A DNA stretch of 64,000 bases from Sphingorhabdus sp. YGSMI21. GTDB taxonomy: Bacteria; Pseudomonadota; Alphaproteobacteria; Sphingomonadales; Sphingomonadaceae. The notes under the pieces were generated by a model. It was not told the origin of the DNA and ran no database searches. It saw nothing but the letters and a program-made list of their open reading frames with translations. The stretch spans positions 2,681,001-2,745,000 of the forward strand of contig NZ_CP022548.1 in NCBI RefSeq assembly GCF_002776575.1. The letters are read 5' to 3'. Below are positions 41,643 to 50,039 of this stretch, piece after piece; the stretch's first letter is position 1, and each line of letters opens with the position of its first letter. The translations under genes and the position numbers were made by a program.

Positions 41643-43103
41643 ATGAGCATATATCAATCCGCTGCCACTTTTTCTGCCAGCAACAGCCGGCGTGTCTCGC
41701 CGCTTATCATAGGTCGCAGCAGCATGACCGAACTGGCCATCTCGACTTATGATGAGACCGCCTTTTCGCTATTCGGTCTGGTTCTCGCCAATGGCAGTCT
41801 GCCTGCGGTAGCCGGGAAGATCGTCCGCGCCGCTTCGCAAGGGGATCGCAACGCAATTTATTTCGTCAATGCCCATTGCATCAATATCGCCAGACAGGAC
41901 CCAAAATATGCAACCGATCTGCGGTCCGCCGATATCTTGCTGCCCGATGGCAGCGGCCTCCGGCTCGCTGGCAAGCTGGCGGGCTCGAAGCCGGTCGACA
42001 ATCTCAACGGGACCGATCTCTTCCCGCATATCTGCGAAAAGGCAGCGCAGGCCGGCCAGAGCATCTATCTGCTGGGGGGAAAGCCCGGGATCGCTGCTGC
42101 TGCTGCCAAGAATATGCGCAACAGATATCCGGGGCTTTGTTTTGCCGGGACGCAGCAAGGCTATTTTGATCGTGGTACCGACGAACAGATTATCGAACAG
42201 ATCAACCGTTCTGGTGCATCTATCTTGATGGTCGGCATGGGCGTTCCTGCGCAGGAGAAATGGATTGCCCGATATCGCGACCGGATCACGGTGCCGGTGA
42301 TCATGGGGGTAGGGGGCCTGTTCGACTATTATTCGCACAGCATACCCCGTGCACCGGCGCTGCTGCGTCAATCGGGTCTGGAATGGTGCTGGCGGCTGGC
42401 CATGGAGCCACGGCGGCTGGCTGGTCGCTATCTCGTCGGCAATCTGCGCTTTATCGGTCATGCTATCGCCCACGCTTTTGTCGTCAGGGGCCACGCCGCC
42501 CGCTATGCTGCGGCGTCAAAACGCACGTTGGATCTGGCGATCGCGCTGCTCGCCTTGCTGGTGCTCGGGCCGCTTGCGGCGGCAATCTGCCTGCTGATCA
42601 CTCTCGAAGACCGGGGTTCTCCATTTTTCCGCCAGACCCGGATCGGAACCGACGGCAAGCCTTTCCGAATTTGGAAATTCCGCTCGATGTACAAGGATGC
42701 CGAGGCGCGAAAGGCTCAGCTCGCGGAACAGAACGAGCGCGATTCCGTCTGTTTCAAGATGAAAAGCGACCCGCGCATCACCCGGATAGGCAAGTTGATC
42801 CGCCGCACCTCCCTGGACGAATTACCGCAGATCCTGAACATTCTGGCAGGTCAGATGTCGGTGGTCGGACCACGACCGGCGCTTCCGGACGAGGTGCTGG
42901 CCTATAAGGACAAGGAACGGGGCCGGCTGACCGGGAAGCCGGGTCTGACCTGTACCTGGCAAGTCTCCGGGCGCGCGGATATCCCGTTCGAACAACAGGT
43001 CGACATGGATTTGGAATATCTCTCGAAACGGTCTTTGCTGCGCGATCTGGTCCTGATCACCCGCACGGTCCCGGCGGTGATCACCGGAAGGGGAGCCTAT
43101 TGA
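41643..43103 (+). CDS. fused WecG/TagA glycosyltransferase and polyprenyl-phosphate glycosylphosphotransferase
   Basis: A protein of 486 residues with two enzyme domains. Residues about 40-265 are WecG/TagA/CpsF (GT26): FVNAHCINIAR, ADILLPDGSGL, LLGGKPGIAAAAA, MVGMGVPAQEKWIA. Residues about 292-486 are a bacterial sugar transferase of the PglC/WcaJ core type: one membrane helix, then SPFFRQTRIGTDGKPF, WKFRSMYKDAE, RRTSLDELPQILNIL, MSVVGPRPALPDE and GLTCTWQVSGR. The second domain would put the first sugar-phosphate on undecaprenyl phosphate, and the first would add the second sugar. GGAG at 41632-41635 precedes the ATG. The gene is transcribed from its own sigma-54 promoter. Confidence 0.9.
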   Translation: MSIYQSAATFSASNSRRVSPLIIGRSSMTELAISTYDETAFSLFGLVLANGSLPAVAGKIVRAASQGDRNAIYFVNAHCINIARQDPKYATDLRSADILLPDGSGLRLAGKLAGSKPVDNLNGTDLFPHICEKAAQAGQSIYLLGGKPGIAAAAAKNMRNRYPGLCFAGTQQGYFDRGTDEQIIEQINRSGASILMVGMGVPAQEKWIARYRDRITVPVIMGVGGLFDYYSHSIPRAPALLRQSGLEWCWRLAMEPRRLAGRYLVGNLRFIGHAIAHAFVVRGHAARYAAASKRTLDLAIALLALLVLGPLAAAICLLITLEDRGSPFFRQTRIGTDGKPFRIWKFRSMYKDAEARKAQLAEQNERDSVCFKMKSDPRITRIGKLIRRTSLDELPQILNILAGQMSVVGPRPALPDEVLAYKDKERGRLTGKPGLTCTWQVSGRADIPFEQQVDMDLEYLSKRSLLRDLVLITRTVPAVITGRGAY

Positions 43104-43112
43104 GCCGCCGGC

Positions 43113-45392
43113 TTATTCATCTCCTTCGCCGGTCCCATTTTCCCGGGACCGGTGGAGGGCCGCGATTGTATAGTCCAGCATATCCTGAACCGGCAGTAAT
43201 TCCTCAGCTGCTCCCAACTTTCCGTTCTGGCGGATAGAGTCTATTTTCTCGAGCAGGGCATAGGCTCCGAAGCCGGTGCAAATTCCTCGCAGCGCGTGAT
43301 GAGCCGCGTTGACAGCGCGTTCATCTCTGTCTGTCCAGGCCTGGCTGAATCTTTCGCACCATTTTTCGATATCGCTGCCAACGGCATCGACCAGCGCCGC
43401 GCGGCGGCTTTCCGGTATCGCCAATAACTGTTCGGCAAATTTGCTCTGGTCGAGAAATTCGACCGCGCCGAATTCGGGAACGCGCTTCTGATGGTCCGGT
43501 TCGCCACCGCCTTGCGGGACATCCTGCCCACAAATCTGCCCGATCACATAATGCAGGCCGGACAGGTTGATCGGCTTTGATATCACCCCGTCCATGCCCG
43601 AGGCGAGGATCGCGGTGCGTTCGCTTTCCGCAGCAAATGCGGTGACCCCGAAGATCGGGATTTTCGCATATTTCCGGCTTGCCCTGACCAGACGCGACGC
43701 GTCCATCCCGTTCATCGGCATCCAGACGTCCATCAATATACCGTCAAAATCGTCATCGGCCAGCGCGTCCATGACCTTTGAGCCGTCATCTACCACCACC
43801 GTTTCGCAGCCCATATTCTCTAGCATCGCCGTGATCACGATCTGATTGGCCTCTACATCCTCGGCTACCAGCAGTCTGGGCGCCCGGCCGTCGATCCTGA
43901 ACTTGTGGGTAACAAGTGCCTTCGTTTTTGCCGCGGCCAGTTCGGAACCGTCGCTCATGGTGATTGGGATCATGAACCAGAAAACACTGCCGAAACCGAT
44001 TTCGCTTTCGACGCCGATATTGCCGTCCATCGCCTGAACGATACGCTTGCAGATTGACAGACCTAGACCCGTTCCTTCGATGGCGCTGTCATTGGCAATG
44101 CCACGGTCCAGATCTTCAAACAGCCCCTGCTGGACATCCTCAGGGATGCCGCATCCATCGTCCGACACACAGAATTTCAGGAATTGCCCATCCTGTTCCG
44201 TGATGATGTCAGCGATCAGTTCGATCCGGCCGTCGCTGGTATATTTGATCGCGTTGCTGACGAAATTGTCGATCATGTTCCGGACCCGCGTGGGATCCGT
44301 TACGATATGTTCCGGACAATCTGGCGGCAGGCTGGTGAAAATTTCCAGCTTCTTTTTCCGGGCGAGCGGTTGCCATGTCGCTGCTGACTTTTCGACCAGT
44401 TCCGGCAGATTGAGCTCGCGCATCTGCAGGTCGAGCTTCCAGCCGTCGGCGCGGGCATATTCGATAATATCTGCCAGCAGGAACAACAGCTGGTCGCCGC
44501 TGTCCCGGGCCAGTTCCACATGCCGGAGCTGTTCCGGCGTCAGATCGGTGATGCTGAGCAGTTCCAGAGTCGCCAGCACGGCGTTCATCGGGGTGCGGAT
44601 GTCATGGCTCATCATCGCCAGAAAGCGGGATTTCGACTTGTTCGCCTCGACGGCGGCCGCGCGCGCCTCTTCCAGTGCTGACCCCATCAGCTCCATGTCG
44701 ACAAGACGTTGCGCGAGTTGCTCGCTCTTGCGCTGTTCTTCTTCACGCGCGATCTTCAGGTCATTGGTCAGATTCTGCAATTGCCGCGCCCGGCGCTCGC
44801 TCAGCTTCCGCAAAATCTGTTCCTGCCGCTCGGCCTGCCGGTCCTTGGTGATATCGCGAACCGCGCCGAAGCCGAAGAAGCGGACACCGTCGGGTGACCT
44901 TTTCTGGGTGACCGACCAGCGTAGCCAGCGAACCTTGCCATAGTCATCACAAAAGCGGAAATCGCCCTCGACATTCTCGTCAACCAGCCGGCCTTCGGAG
45001 GCAGCGATGAGTATGGCCATCGCATCCGCCTGGTCGTGAGGGTGCACCATGGCGGCAAACTGCACGAAACTGGTGACCGGTTTTTTGGAGCCGATCACGC
45101 TGGCGAAATTGTCCGAGCCGATGAACTGCTGGTCTTCGTCGCCGTAAAAAGTTGCAACATTGGCCAGATTCTGGGCGCTGACATGCGACAATGTCTGCCG
45201 GTTAACATGTTCGAGAAGCTCGACCTCTTTCTGGCGCAGCTGTTCCTGCGCGAGAGTCAACGAACGGCTTTTTGTCTCCAGAAGCTGCTCGGCCTCGGCA
45301 CGCGCAGCCTCGCTCCGGGCCAATCTCCGTTCGACCAGCCGCAAATGCTGTTCGGCATCATTTGACGGCGCATTTTCTGCAGGCTTCACCAT
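43113..45392 (-). CDS. hybrid histidine kinase with PAS, receiver and Hpt domains (H-NOX-associated kinase type)
   Basis: A protein of about 759 residues, no membrane helix. The order is: coiled coil (about 15-65), PAS/PAC domain (about 75-190, ending FGFGAVRDITKDRQAERQ), second coiled coil, HisKA with His in MMSHDIRTPMNAVL, HATPase (DNFVSNAIKYTSDG, SDDGCGIPEDV, GTGLGLSICKR), receiver with Asp in GILMDVWMPMNGMD, and Hpt with AAHHALRGICTGFGA. This is the layout of cytosolic kinases controlled by H-NOX proteins (HahK type). H-NOX is encoded across the exopolysaccharide locus at 32321. The start could also be 45407, but 45392 has a better ribosome site. Confidence 0.85.
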   Translation of the reverse strand: MVKPAENAPSNDAEQHLRLVERRLARSEAARAEAEQLLETKSRSLTLAQEQLRQKEVELLEHVNRQTLSHVSAQNLANVATFYGDEDQQFIGSDNFASVIGSKKPVTSFVQFAAMVHPHDQADAMAILIAASEGRLVDENVEGDFRFCDDYGKVRWLRWSVTQKRSPDGVRFFGFGAVRDITKDRQAERQEQILRKLSERRARQLQNLTNDLKIAREEEQRKSEQLAQRLVDMELMGSALEEARAAAVEANKSKSRFLAMMSHDIRTPMNAVLATLELLSITDLTPEQLRHVELARDSGDQLLFLLADIIEYARADGWKLDLQMRELNLPELVEKSAATWQPLARKKKLEIFTSLPPDCPEHIVTDPTRVRNMIDNFVSNAIKYTSDGRIELIADIITEQDGQFLKFCVSDDGCGIPEDVQQGLFEDLDRGIANDSAIEGTGLGLSICKRIVQAMDGNIGVESEIGFGSVFWFMIPITMSDGSELAAAKTKALVTHKFRIDGRAPRLLVAEDVEANQIVITAMLENMGCETVVVDDGSKVMDALADDDFDGILMDVWMPMNGMDASRLVRASRKYAKIPIFGVTAFAAESERTAILASGMDGVISKPINLSGLHYVIGQICGQDVPQGGGEPDHQKRVPEFGAVEFLDQSKFAEQLLAIPESRRAALVDAVGSDIEKWCERFSQAWTDRDERAVNAAHHALRGICTGFGAYALLEKIDSIRQNGKLGAAEELLPVQDMLDYTIAALHRSRENGTGEGDE

Positions 45393-45640
45393 GATGTCCG
45401 GTACCATATATTGGTTTATCGTTGGTGAACCAGCTTAATCTTTGGCGCAGAAGCCAACGACCGCACCACCCTGTGACGGAACGGCCGGTTGATTCCATCT
45501 GAATGCGCCGGGGAGGGGGCAGCCAGATTCTGTTGCGACGGAGCGCCATCGGCCTGTCATCGAGTGCAATTCACTCTACAGGAGAGCAGGGTCATTGACC
45601 GTCGATATTCTTGACGGGCCTGTCGGGCCGGTCAGCGAAG

Positions 45641-45871
45641 TTACTCTTTCAAGGCGTTCAGCAGCAGATCGGGAAGCAAGCTGTTATCCCGTTCCATCGG
45701 CTTGGTAGGGGTATCGCCCATTCTCAGAATGACCATATTTTGCGAGGGTATGATATATACGGTCTGATTTCCGTTGCTATCGAAGAGATAGAGATCGTCG
45801 GCAAGATAGGGCTGGCCCAGCCAAACGCCGAGCCCAAAATATATACTATGGGCTCCCGGCGCGCGGCCTGG
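45641..45871 (-). pseudogene. C-terminal fragment of a serine hydrolase (beta-lactamase family)
   Basis: On the minus strand an open stretch of 76 codons reads GAHSIYFGLGVWLGQPYLAD, then DLYLFDSNGNQTVYIIPSQN and MVILRMGDTP, ending LLLNALKE. This is the C-terminal end of class-C beta-lactamase-like hydrolases. Homology begins about 45860, where it meets the recombinase fragment on the other strand. All catalytic motifs and the start are missing, so it is a remnant left by a rearrangement. Confidence 0.65.
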
Positions 45872-46165
45872 TCAAACGGTAGCCTGATTCGTGCGTTTAA
45901 CCGCACGGTGATCCCTCAACAGCTCGCATCCCTTCTAACCGAAGGCGTTCGCCAGGAGGTGACCTTCTATGGCTTCCGCGGTGCTTTCAAAACATTGCTG
46001 GGGCGCACCGAATATGGTCTGCCGGAGAATTACAAGCATGAAGTGATAGGGCACGCGAAGAGTGCCCTTGATCAGCGTTATATTCAAGAGATACTACTTA
46101 AAGACACCTATCGCATAATGAAGCATTGCCATTATAACGGGTTATTATTGCCGCCTGCACCTTGA
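45848..46165 (+). pseudogene. C-terminal fragment of a phage-type tyrosine recombinase
   Basis: About 105 codons of an integrase catalytic domain: VTFYGFRGAFKTLL gives the second Arg region, HEVIGHAKSALDQRYI the H-x2-H(K) box and the nucleophile Tyr. The N-terminal domain and the first catalytic Arg are absent. An ATG at 45848 exists but has no ribosome site and lies in the fused sequence. The fragment abuts the truncated hydrolase head-on, marking the edge of a lost or decayed element. Confidence 0.7.
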
Positions 46166-46303
46166 ATGGGGAAGCAGCAATTGCGCAATTTTCGGACAGA
46201 CGGAACAAGGCCAACAGCGCCTTGAATTGAAGCGTATTTCAGCCCGGCTGCAATTGAGCCGGTTGCGGACGATCCAAGACCAAATTTGATCGCCGCAGAG
46301 CAG

Positions 46304-47107
46304 TCAATGACAGAACGGCTCTCGGGTCGGTGTTGGCCGTGTATATGAGAAATTCAAATCGCTTGCTGTTCGCCGCTGCCTTACCGCTTCGCCGATCAGC
46401 ATCAGGGCGGGACCTGGTCCCAGGGCAGATTTCGCTGAAAGTGCCAACAGATCAAGGCGCGTGCTGAATTGGCGCTCTTCGGGCAGGCTGGCGTTTTCTA
46501 TCAGAAGGACAGGGGTGTCTGCGGGCAAGCCGGCGCCGACAAGCTGGCGTGAAATGGTGGCCGCAGCCGCTTTGCCCATATAGATTGCGAGCGTTGCTTT
46601 GGGGTCTGCGAGCGCCTGCCAGTCGAGATCGAGCTTCTCGCCGGCTCTCGCGTGAGCGGTCACGAATACCAGCTTGCGGGCGAGACCGCGCAAGGTGAGT
46701 GATATTCCGGCGCTTGCAGCCGCCGCGGATGCGGCCGTTATGCCCGGACAAATATGACAGGCAATGCCATGTGTGGCCAGCGCGTCCATTTCCTCTGCAG
46801 CGCGACCAAAAATCCCCACATCGCCACCTTTTAGACGGACCACGCGTTCCCCCGCCAATGCAGCGTCAACCAGCATGTCGTTGATGCCGCGCTGGTCTTT
46901 GGAATGGCGACCGGATCGCTTGCCGACTGAAACCAGCCGCGCGGAGGGCGGTGCAAGTTCTAGCACGCCTTTACCAACAAGGGCGTCATAAAAGATGACG
47001 CTGGCAGCGCGGATCAGTTTCTCGGCCTTGCGGGTCAACAGGTCCGGATCGCCCGGACCGGCGCCGACTAGCCATATGGTTCCGGGCGGGATGACAGTAT
47101 CACTCAT
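46304..47107 (-). CDS. cobA: uroporphyrinogen-III C-methyltransferase
   Basis: A protein of 267 residues, the SUMT length. Motifs are WLVGAGPGDPDLLTRKAEKL, SVGKRSGRHSKDQ, VRLKGGDVGIFGR and PGITAASAAAASAGISLT. It methylates uroporphyrinogen III twice to precorrin-2, the path to siroheme, the cofactor of the NirB nitrite reductase encoded in the same operon. The ATG at 47107 overlaps the nasA stop (ATGA), so translation is coupled; the longer frame to 47179 lies inside nasA. The last gene of the nitrate cluster. Confidence 0.93.
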   Translation of the reverse strand: MSDTVIPPGTIWLVGAGPGDPDLLTRKAEKLIRAASVIFYDALVGKGVLELAPPSARLVSVGKRSGRHSKDQRGINDMLVDAALAGERVVRLKGGDVGIFGRAAEEMDALATHGIACHICPGITAASAAAASAGISLTLRGLARKLVFVTAHARAGEKLDLDWQALADPKATLAIYMGKAAAATISRQLVGAGLPADTPVLLIENASLPEERQFSTRLDLLALSAKSALGPGPALMLIGEAVRQRRTASDLNFSYTRPTPTREPFCH

Positions 47108-49698
47108 TCGGCGGCCTCCAATTTCGGTTCCAGTGTTTCCGCCAGTAATTTGGCGAGTGCGGGTCGGCAACTTCCGCAATTTGTCCCTGCGTTTAGTGCG
47201 CGGCCAACATCTTCCAGATTGGTGAGCGATTGCTCGCCAATGGCGCCGATAATCTGTTTAACGCCGACGTTGAAACAGACGCACAGGATCGCGCCCTTGT
47301 CCGGTCCGGCGACTTTCGGGCGTGCTGCGAGCAAGGACGGTGCATCCGCCGGTGCATCGCTGACCAATTGTGCCGCAATCCAATCCCGTGATGGAAGTTG
47401 ACCGTTGCGCGTCAGGAAAAGCGCGGCCGCCATCCTGCCTTCGCTATCGCGCACGGCAATTCGTCGCATCCCGCGTTTCATGTCGATGGCCTCGAGACGG
47501 TCGCCAACGGGCAGCAGTCCATCCACGTCAATATTGCCCGCGCCCGCCATTTCGGTAAGCCATCCGCCCGCTATTCTGGCACTCGTCCAATACAGCAGGG
47601 CCGGCAATGCCGGTCGCTTGCTGCTGACCAAAAAGGCTCGCCATTCCGCTCCGACCGCTTCGATATTGCACGGACTGTTTTTATACGCGGGTTGGCCCGA
47701 TACCGGGTCGACCGTTTGATCGGGCAACCGGTTGGCACGGCCACCGCCGCTCATCTGATCGGTCCAGTGCATCGGGACGAACATCTCGCCTTTGCGTTGT
47801 GCGTCCGTAATCTGCACGCGAAAGATGCTATTGCCCTGCGGCGTCATGATCTGCGCCAGGGTACCATCGTCAATAGCGCGCTCCCTCGCATCATGCGGGT
47901 GAATTTCGACCAGCGCTTCACGGCGATGTTGTGACAAGCGCGGACTGAGACCCGTTCGGGTCATTGTGTGCCATTGATCCCGATAGCGGCCTGTATTGAG
48001 ACGGAGCGGAAATGCACGATCAACCGGCGCCGGAGCAGAAGGAGCAACAGCAACCAGCCTTGCCTTGCCATCAGAAGAGGTGAATTTCCCATCGGTAAAA
48101 GGAGATTTGCCACCCCAGGCTTTCGGCGCCCATTCGTCATATTGGATATCACTGATGCCGGCCCATTCTGATATATCCAGCTTGCGTCGGCCGTCATTGC
48201 GAAATCCGGTTTGCGCTGCATATTCGCGGAAGATATCTGCCGGTCTGCTGAAAGCGAAGGCGTCGCCAAATCCGATGCGGCGCGCGACCTCCTGGACGAT
48301 CCACCAATCGGCCTTTGCCTCCCCGGGTGGTGCAAACAGTGGACGCTGACGGCTGACGACGCGCTCGCTGTTGGTTACGGTCCCGTTTTTCTCACCCCAA
48401 GCGAGCGCCGGCAGCTTCACATCGGCATAGGCAGCCGTGTCGGTTTCGGCGATGACATCGGACACCACGACAAAATCGCAGCGATCCAATGCCTCGCGGA
48501 CAAAGCCTGCATCCGGCATCGAGACGGCCGGGTTGGTTGCCATCACCCAGATCGCCTTGATCTTGCCTTCATGTACATCGCGGAACATGTCGACGGCCTT
48601 GCGCCCGGGTTTGCGAGCGATTGTCGGGCTGTCCCAGAATGTCTGGGCGGCGTCACATTCGGCCTCCGAAAACCCCATATGTGCGGCGAGCATCGACGAA
48701 AGCCCGCCGACCTCGCGCCCACCCATGGCGTTGGGCTGGCCGGTGATCGAAAATGGACCCATGCCGGACTTGCCAATCCTACCAGTCGCAAGGTGCAGAT
48801 TGATAATGGCATTGCCCTTGTCGGTGCCGCCCGCCGACTGGTTCGCGCCCTGGCTAAACAGGGTGATCATTTTCGGATGGGCGGCTACCAGGTCGGCAAG
48901 TTGATCGAATGGTTCGGGATCGATACCCACTGCTGCCAGATCGCCGGTCAACCCGTTCCAGAACCCCGTCGGTGTTGCCACATGATCGCGCAAATAATCT
49001 TCGTCCAGCAATCCTCTTGTCATCATCTCGGCGAGCAACAAGTTGAACAAGGCGACATCGCCGTCGAGGGCGATTGGCAAATGGAGATCAGCGCATTCAG
49101 CAGTTTCGGTGCGGCGCGGATCAATCACCACCAGTTTCGTTCCGCGTTCGCTCCGGGCCTTTTCGATACGCTGCCAGATCACCGGATGGCACCAGGCGGT
49201 GTTCGATCCGACCAGCAGGATAAGATCGGCATTTTCCAGATCATCATAGCTGCAAGGCACGACATCTTCGCCAAAGGCCCGGACATGGGCGGCGACCGCA
49301 CTGGCCATGCACAGGCGGCTGTTGGTGTCGATATTGGCGCTGCCGATAAAGCCTTTCATCAGCTTGTTGGCGACATAATAATCTTCGGTCAGCAATTGGC
49401 CGGAGACATAGAATGCGACGCTGTCCGGGCCATGTTCGCGGACGGTATCGGCAAAGCGCTTTGCCACCAGATCGAGCGCATTGGCCCATTCTACTCGCTC
49501 ACCGCCAATTTCCGGATAAAGCAGGCGCCCTTCCAGGCTCACTGTTTCCGCCAAGTGCGTGCCCTTGGAACATAGCCGTCCGAAATTTGCCGGATGCTCC
49601 TCGTCAGCCTTGATAATGACCTCACGGTCTCCGGTGATTTCGGCTTTTATACCGCAACCGACGCCACAATAGGGGCAAGTGGTGCAAATTTTTGTCAC
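47104..49698 (-). CDS. nasA: assimilatory nitrate reductase catalytic subunit
   Basis: A protein of 864 residues, molybdopterin oxidoreductase. The N-terminal [4Fe-4S] site is C8-x2-C11-x3-C15-x27-C43. Further motifs are NSRLCMASAVAAH (Mo ligand region), ITGQPNAMGGREVGGL, TNPAVSMPDA and the C-terminal dinucleotide-binding RLNTGRYRDQWHTMTRTG. Residues about 785-850 form a BFD-like [2Fe-2S] domain (CVCFNVGVKQI, GTNCGSCRPAL), as in NasA proteins lacking a separate small electron carrier. It reduces nitrate to nitrite in the cytoplasm. It overlaps nirD upstream and cobA downstream by 4 bp each. Confidence 0.93.
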   Translation of the reverse strand: MTKICTTCPYCGVGCGIKAEITGDREVIIKADEEHPANFGRLCSKGTHLAETVSLEGRLLYPEIGGERVEWANALDLVAKRFADTVREHGPDSVAFYVSGQLLTEDYYVANKLMKGFIGSANIDTNSRLCMASAVAAHVRAFGEDVVPCSYDDLENADLILLVGSNTAWCHPVIWQRIEKARSERGTKLVVIDPRRTETAECADLHLPIALDGDVALFNLLLAEMMTRGLLDEDYLRDHVATPTGFWNGLTGDLAAVGIDPEPFDQLADLVAAHPKMITLFSQGANQSAGGTDKGNAIINLHLATGRIGKSGMGPFSITGQPNAMGGREVGGLSSMLAAHMGFSEAECDAAQTFWDSPTIARKPGRKAVDMFRDVHEGKIKAIWVMATNPAVSMPDAGFVREALDRCDFVVVSDVIAETDTAAYADVKLPALAWGEKNGTVTNSERVVSRQRPLFAPPGEAKADWWIVQEVARRIGFGDAFAFSRPADIFREYAAQTGFRNDGRRKLDISEWAGISDIQYDEWAPKAWGGKSPFTDGKFTSSDGKARLVAVAPSAPAPVDRAFPLRLNTGRYRDQWHTMTRTGLSPRLSQHRREALVEIHPHDARERAIDDGTLAQIMTPQGNSIFRVQITDAQRKGEMFVPMHWTDQMSGGGRANRLPDQTVDPVSGQPAYKNSPCNIEAVGAEWRAFLVSSKRPALPALLYWTSARIAGGWLTEMAGAGNIDVDGLLPVGDRLEAIDMKRGMRRIAVRDSEGRMAAALFLTRNGQLPSRDWIAAQLVSDAPADAPSLLAARPKVAGPDKGAILCVCFNVGVKQIIGAIGEQSLTNLEDVGRALNAGTNCGSCRPALAKLLAETLEPKLEAAE

Positions 49699-50039
49699 GC
49701 GACCCCGGCCAAAGCGGCAACGCGTTCGATATATATCCGGCCTGCATCGATTTTTACCGGAATGACCGGAACGCAGCCTTTATCTTCTCCCAATGCTTCG
49801 CCTGTCAGCAAGGAAATGCGCCAGTTGTGCAGCGGACAGGTAACGCTGGTATCGTGCACCATGCCCTGGCTCAGCGGTCCGTCTTTGTGCGGACATTTGT
49901 TTGCCAAAGCATGTATGCTGCCGGTGGCGGTGCGGAATATCGCTATTTCCTGGCCACCTTGCACCGGCAGGGTCCGTGCTCCCAGCGCAGGCAGCTGCTC
50001 TACGGGTCCGATATCAATCCATTTTGCTTCAACCATCAT
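49695..50039 (-). CDS. nirD: nitrite reductase small subunit (Rieske type)
   Basis: A protein of 114 residues. The Rieske-like [2Fe-2S] ligands are Cys49/His51 (CPHKDG) and Cys68/His71 (CPLHNW). It partners NirB in NADH-dependent reduction of nitrite to ammonium. The start lies in ATGATG: the first ATG (50039) overlaps the nirB stop, and the second (50036) is equally possible. Its own stop overlaps nasA by 4 bp. Confidence 0.93.
   Translation of the reverse strand: MMVEAKWIDIGPVEQLPALGARTLPVQGGQEIAIFRTATGSIHALANKCPHKDGPLSQGMVHDTSVTCPLHNWRISLLTGEALGEDKGCVPVIPVKIDAGRIYIERVAALAGVA

Noticed and set aside
48211..49575. A 454-codon plus-strand frame, and a 508-codon one at 51020-52546
   Set aside because: They are antisense to nasA and nirB, whose metal-site cysteines are in place. 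They are by-products of high third-position GC.
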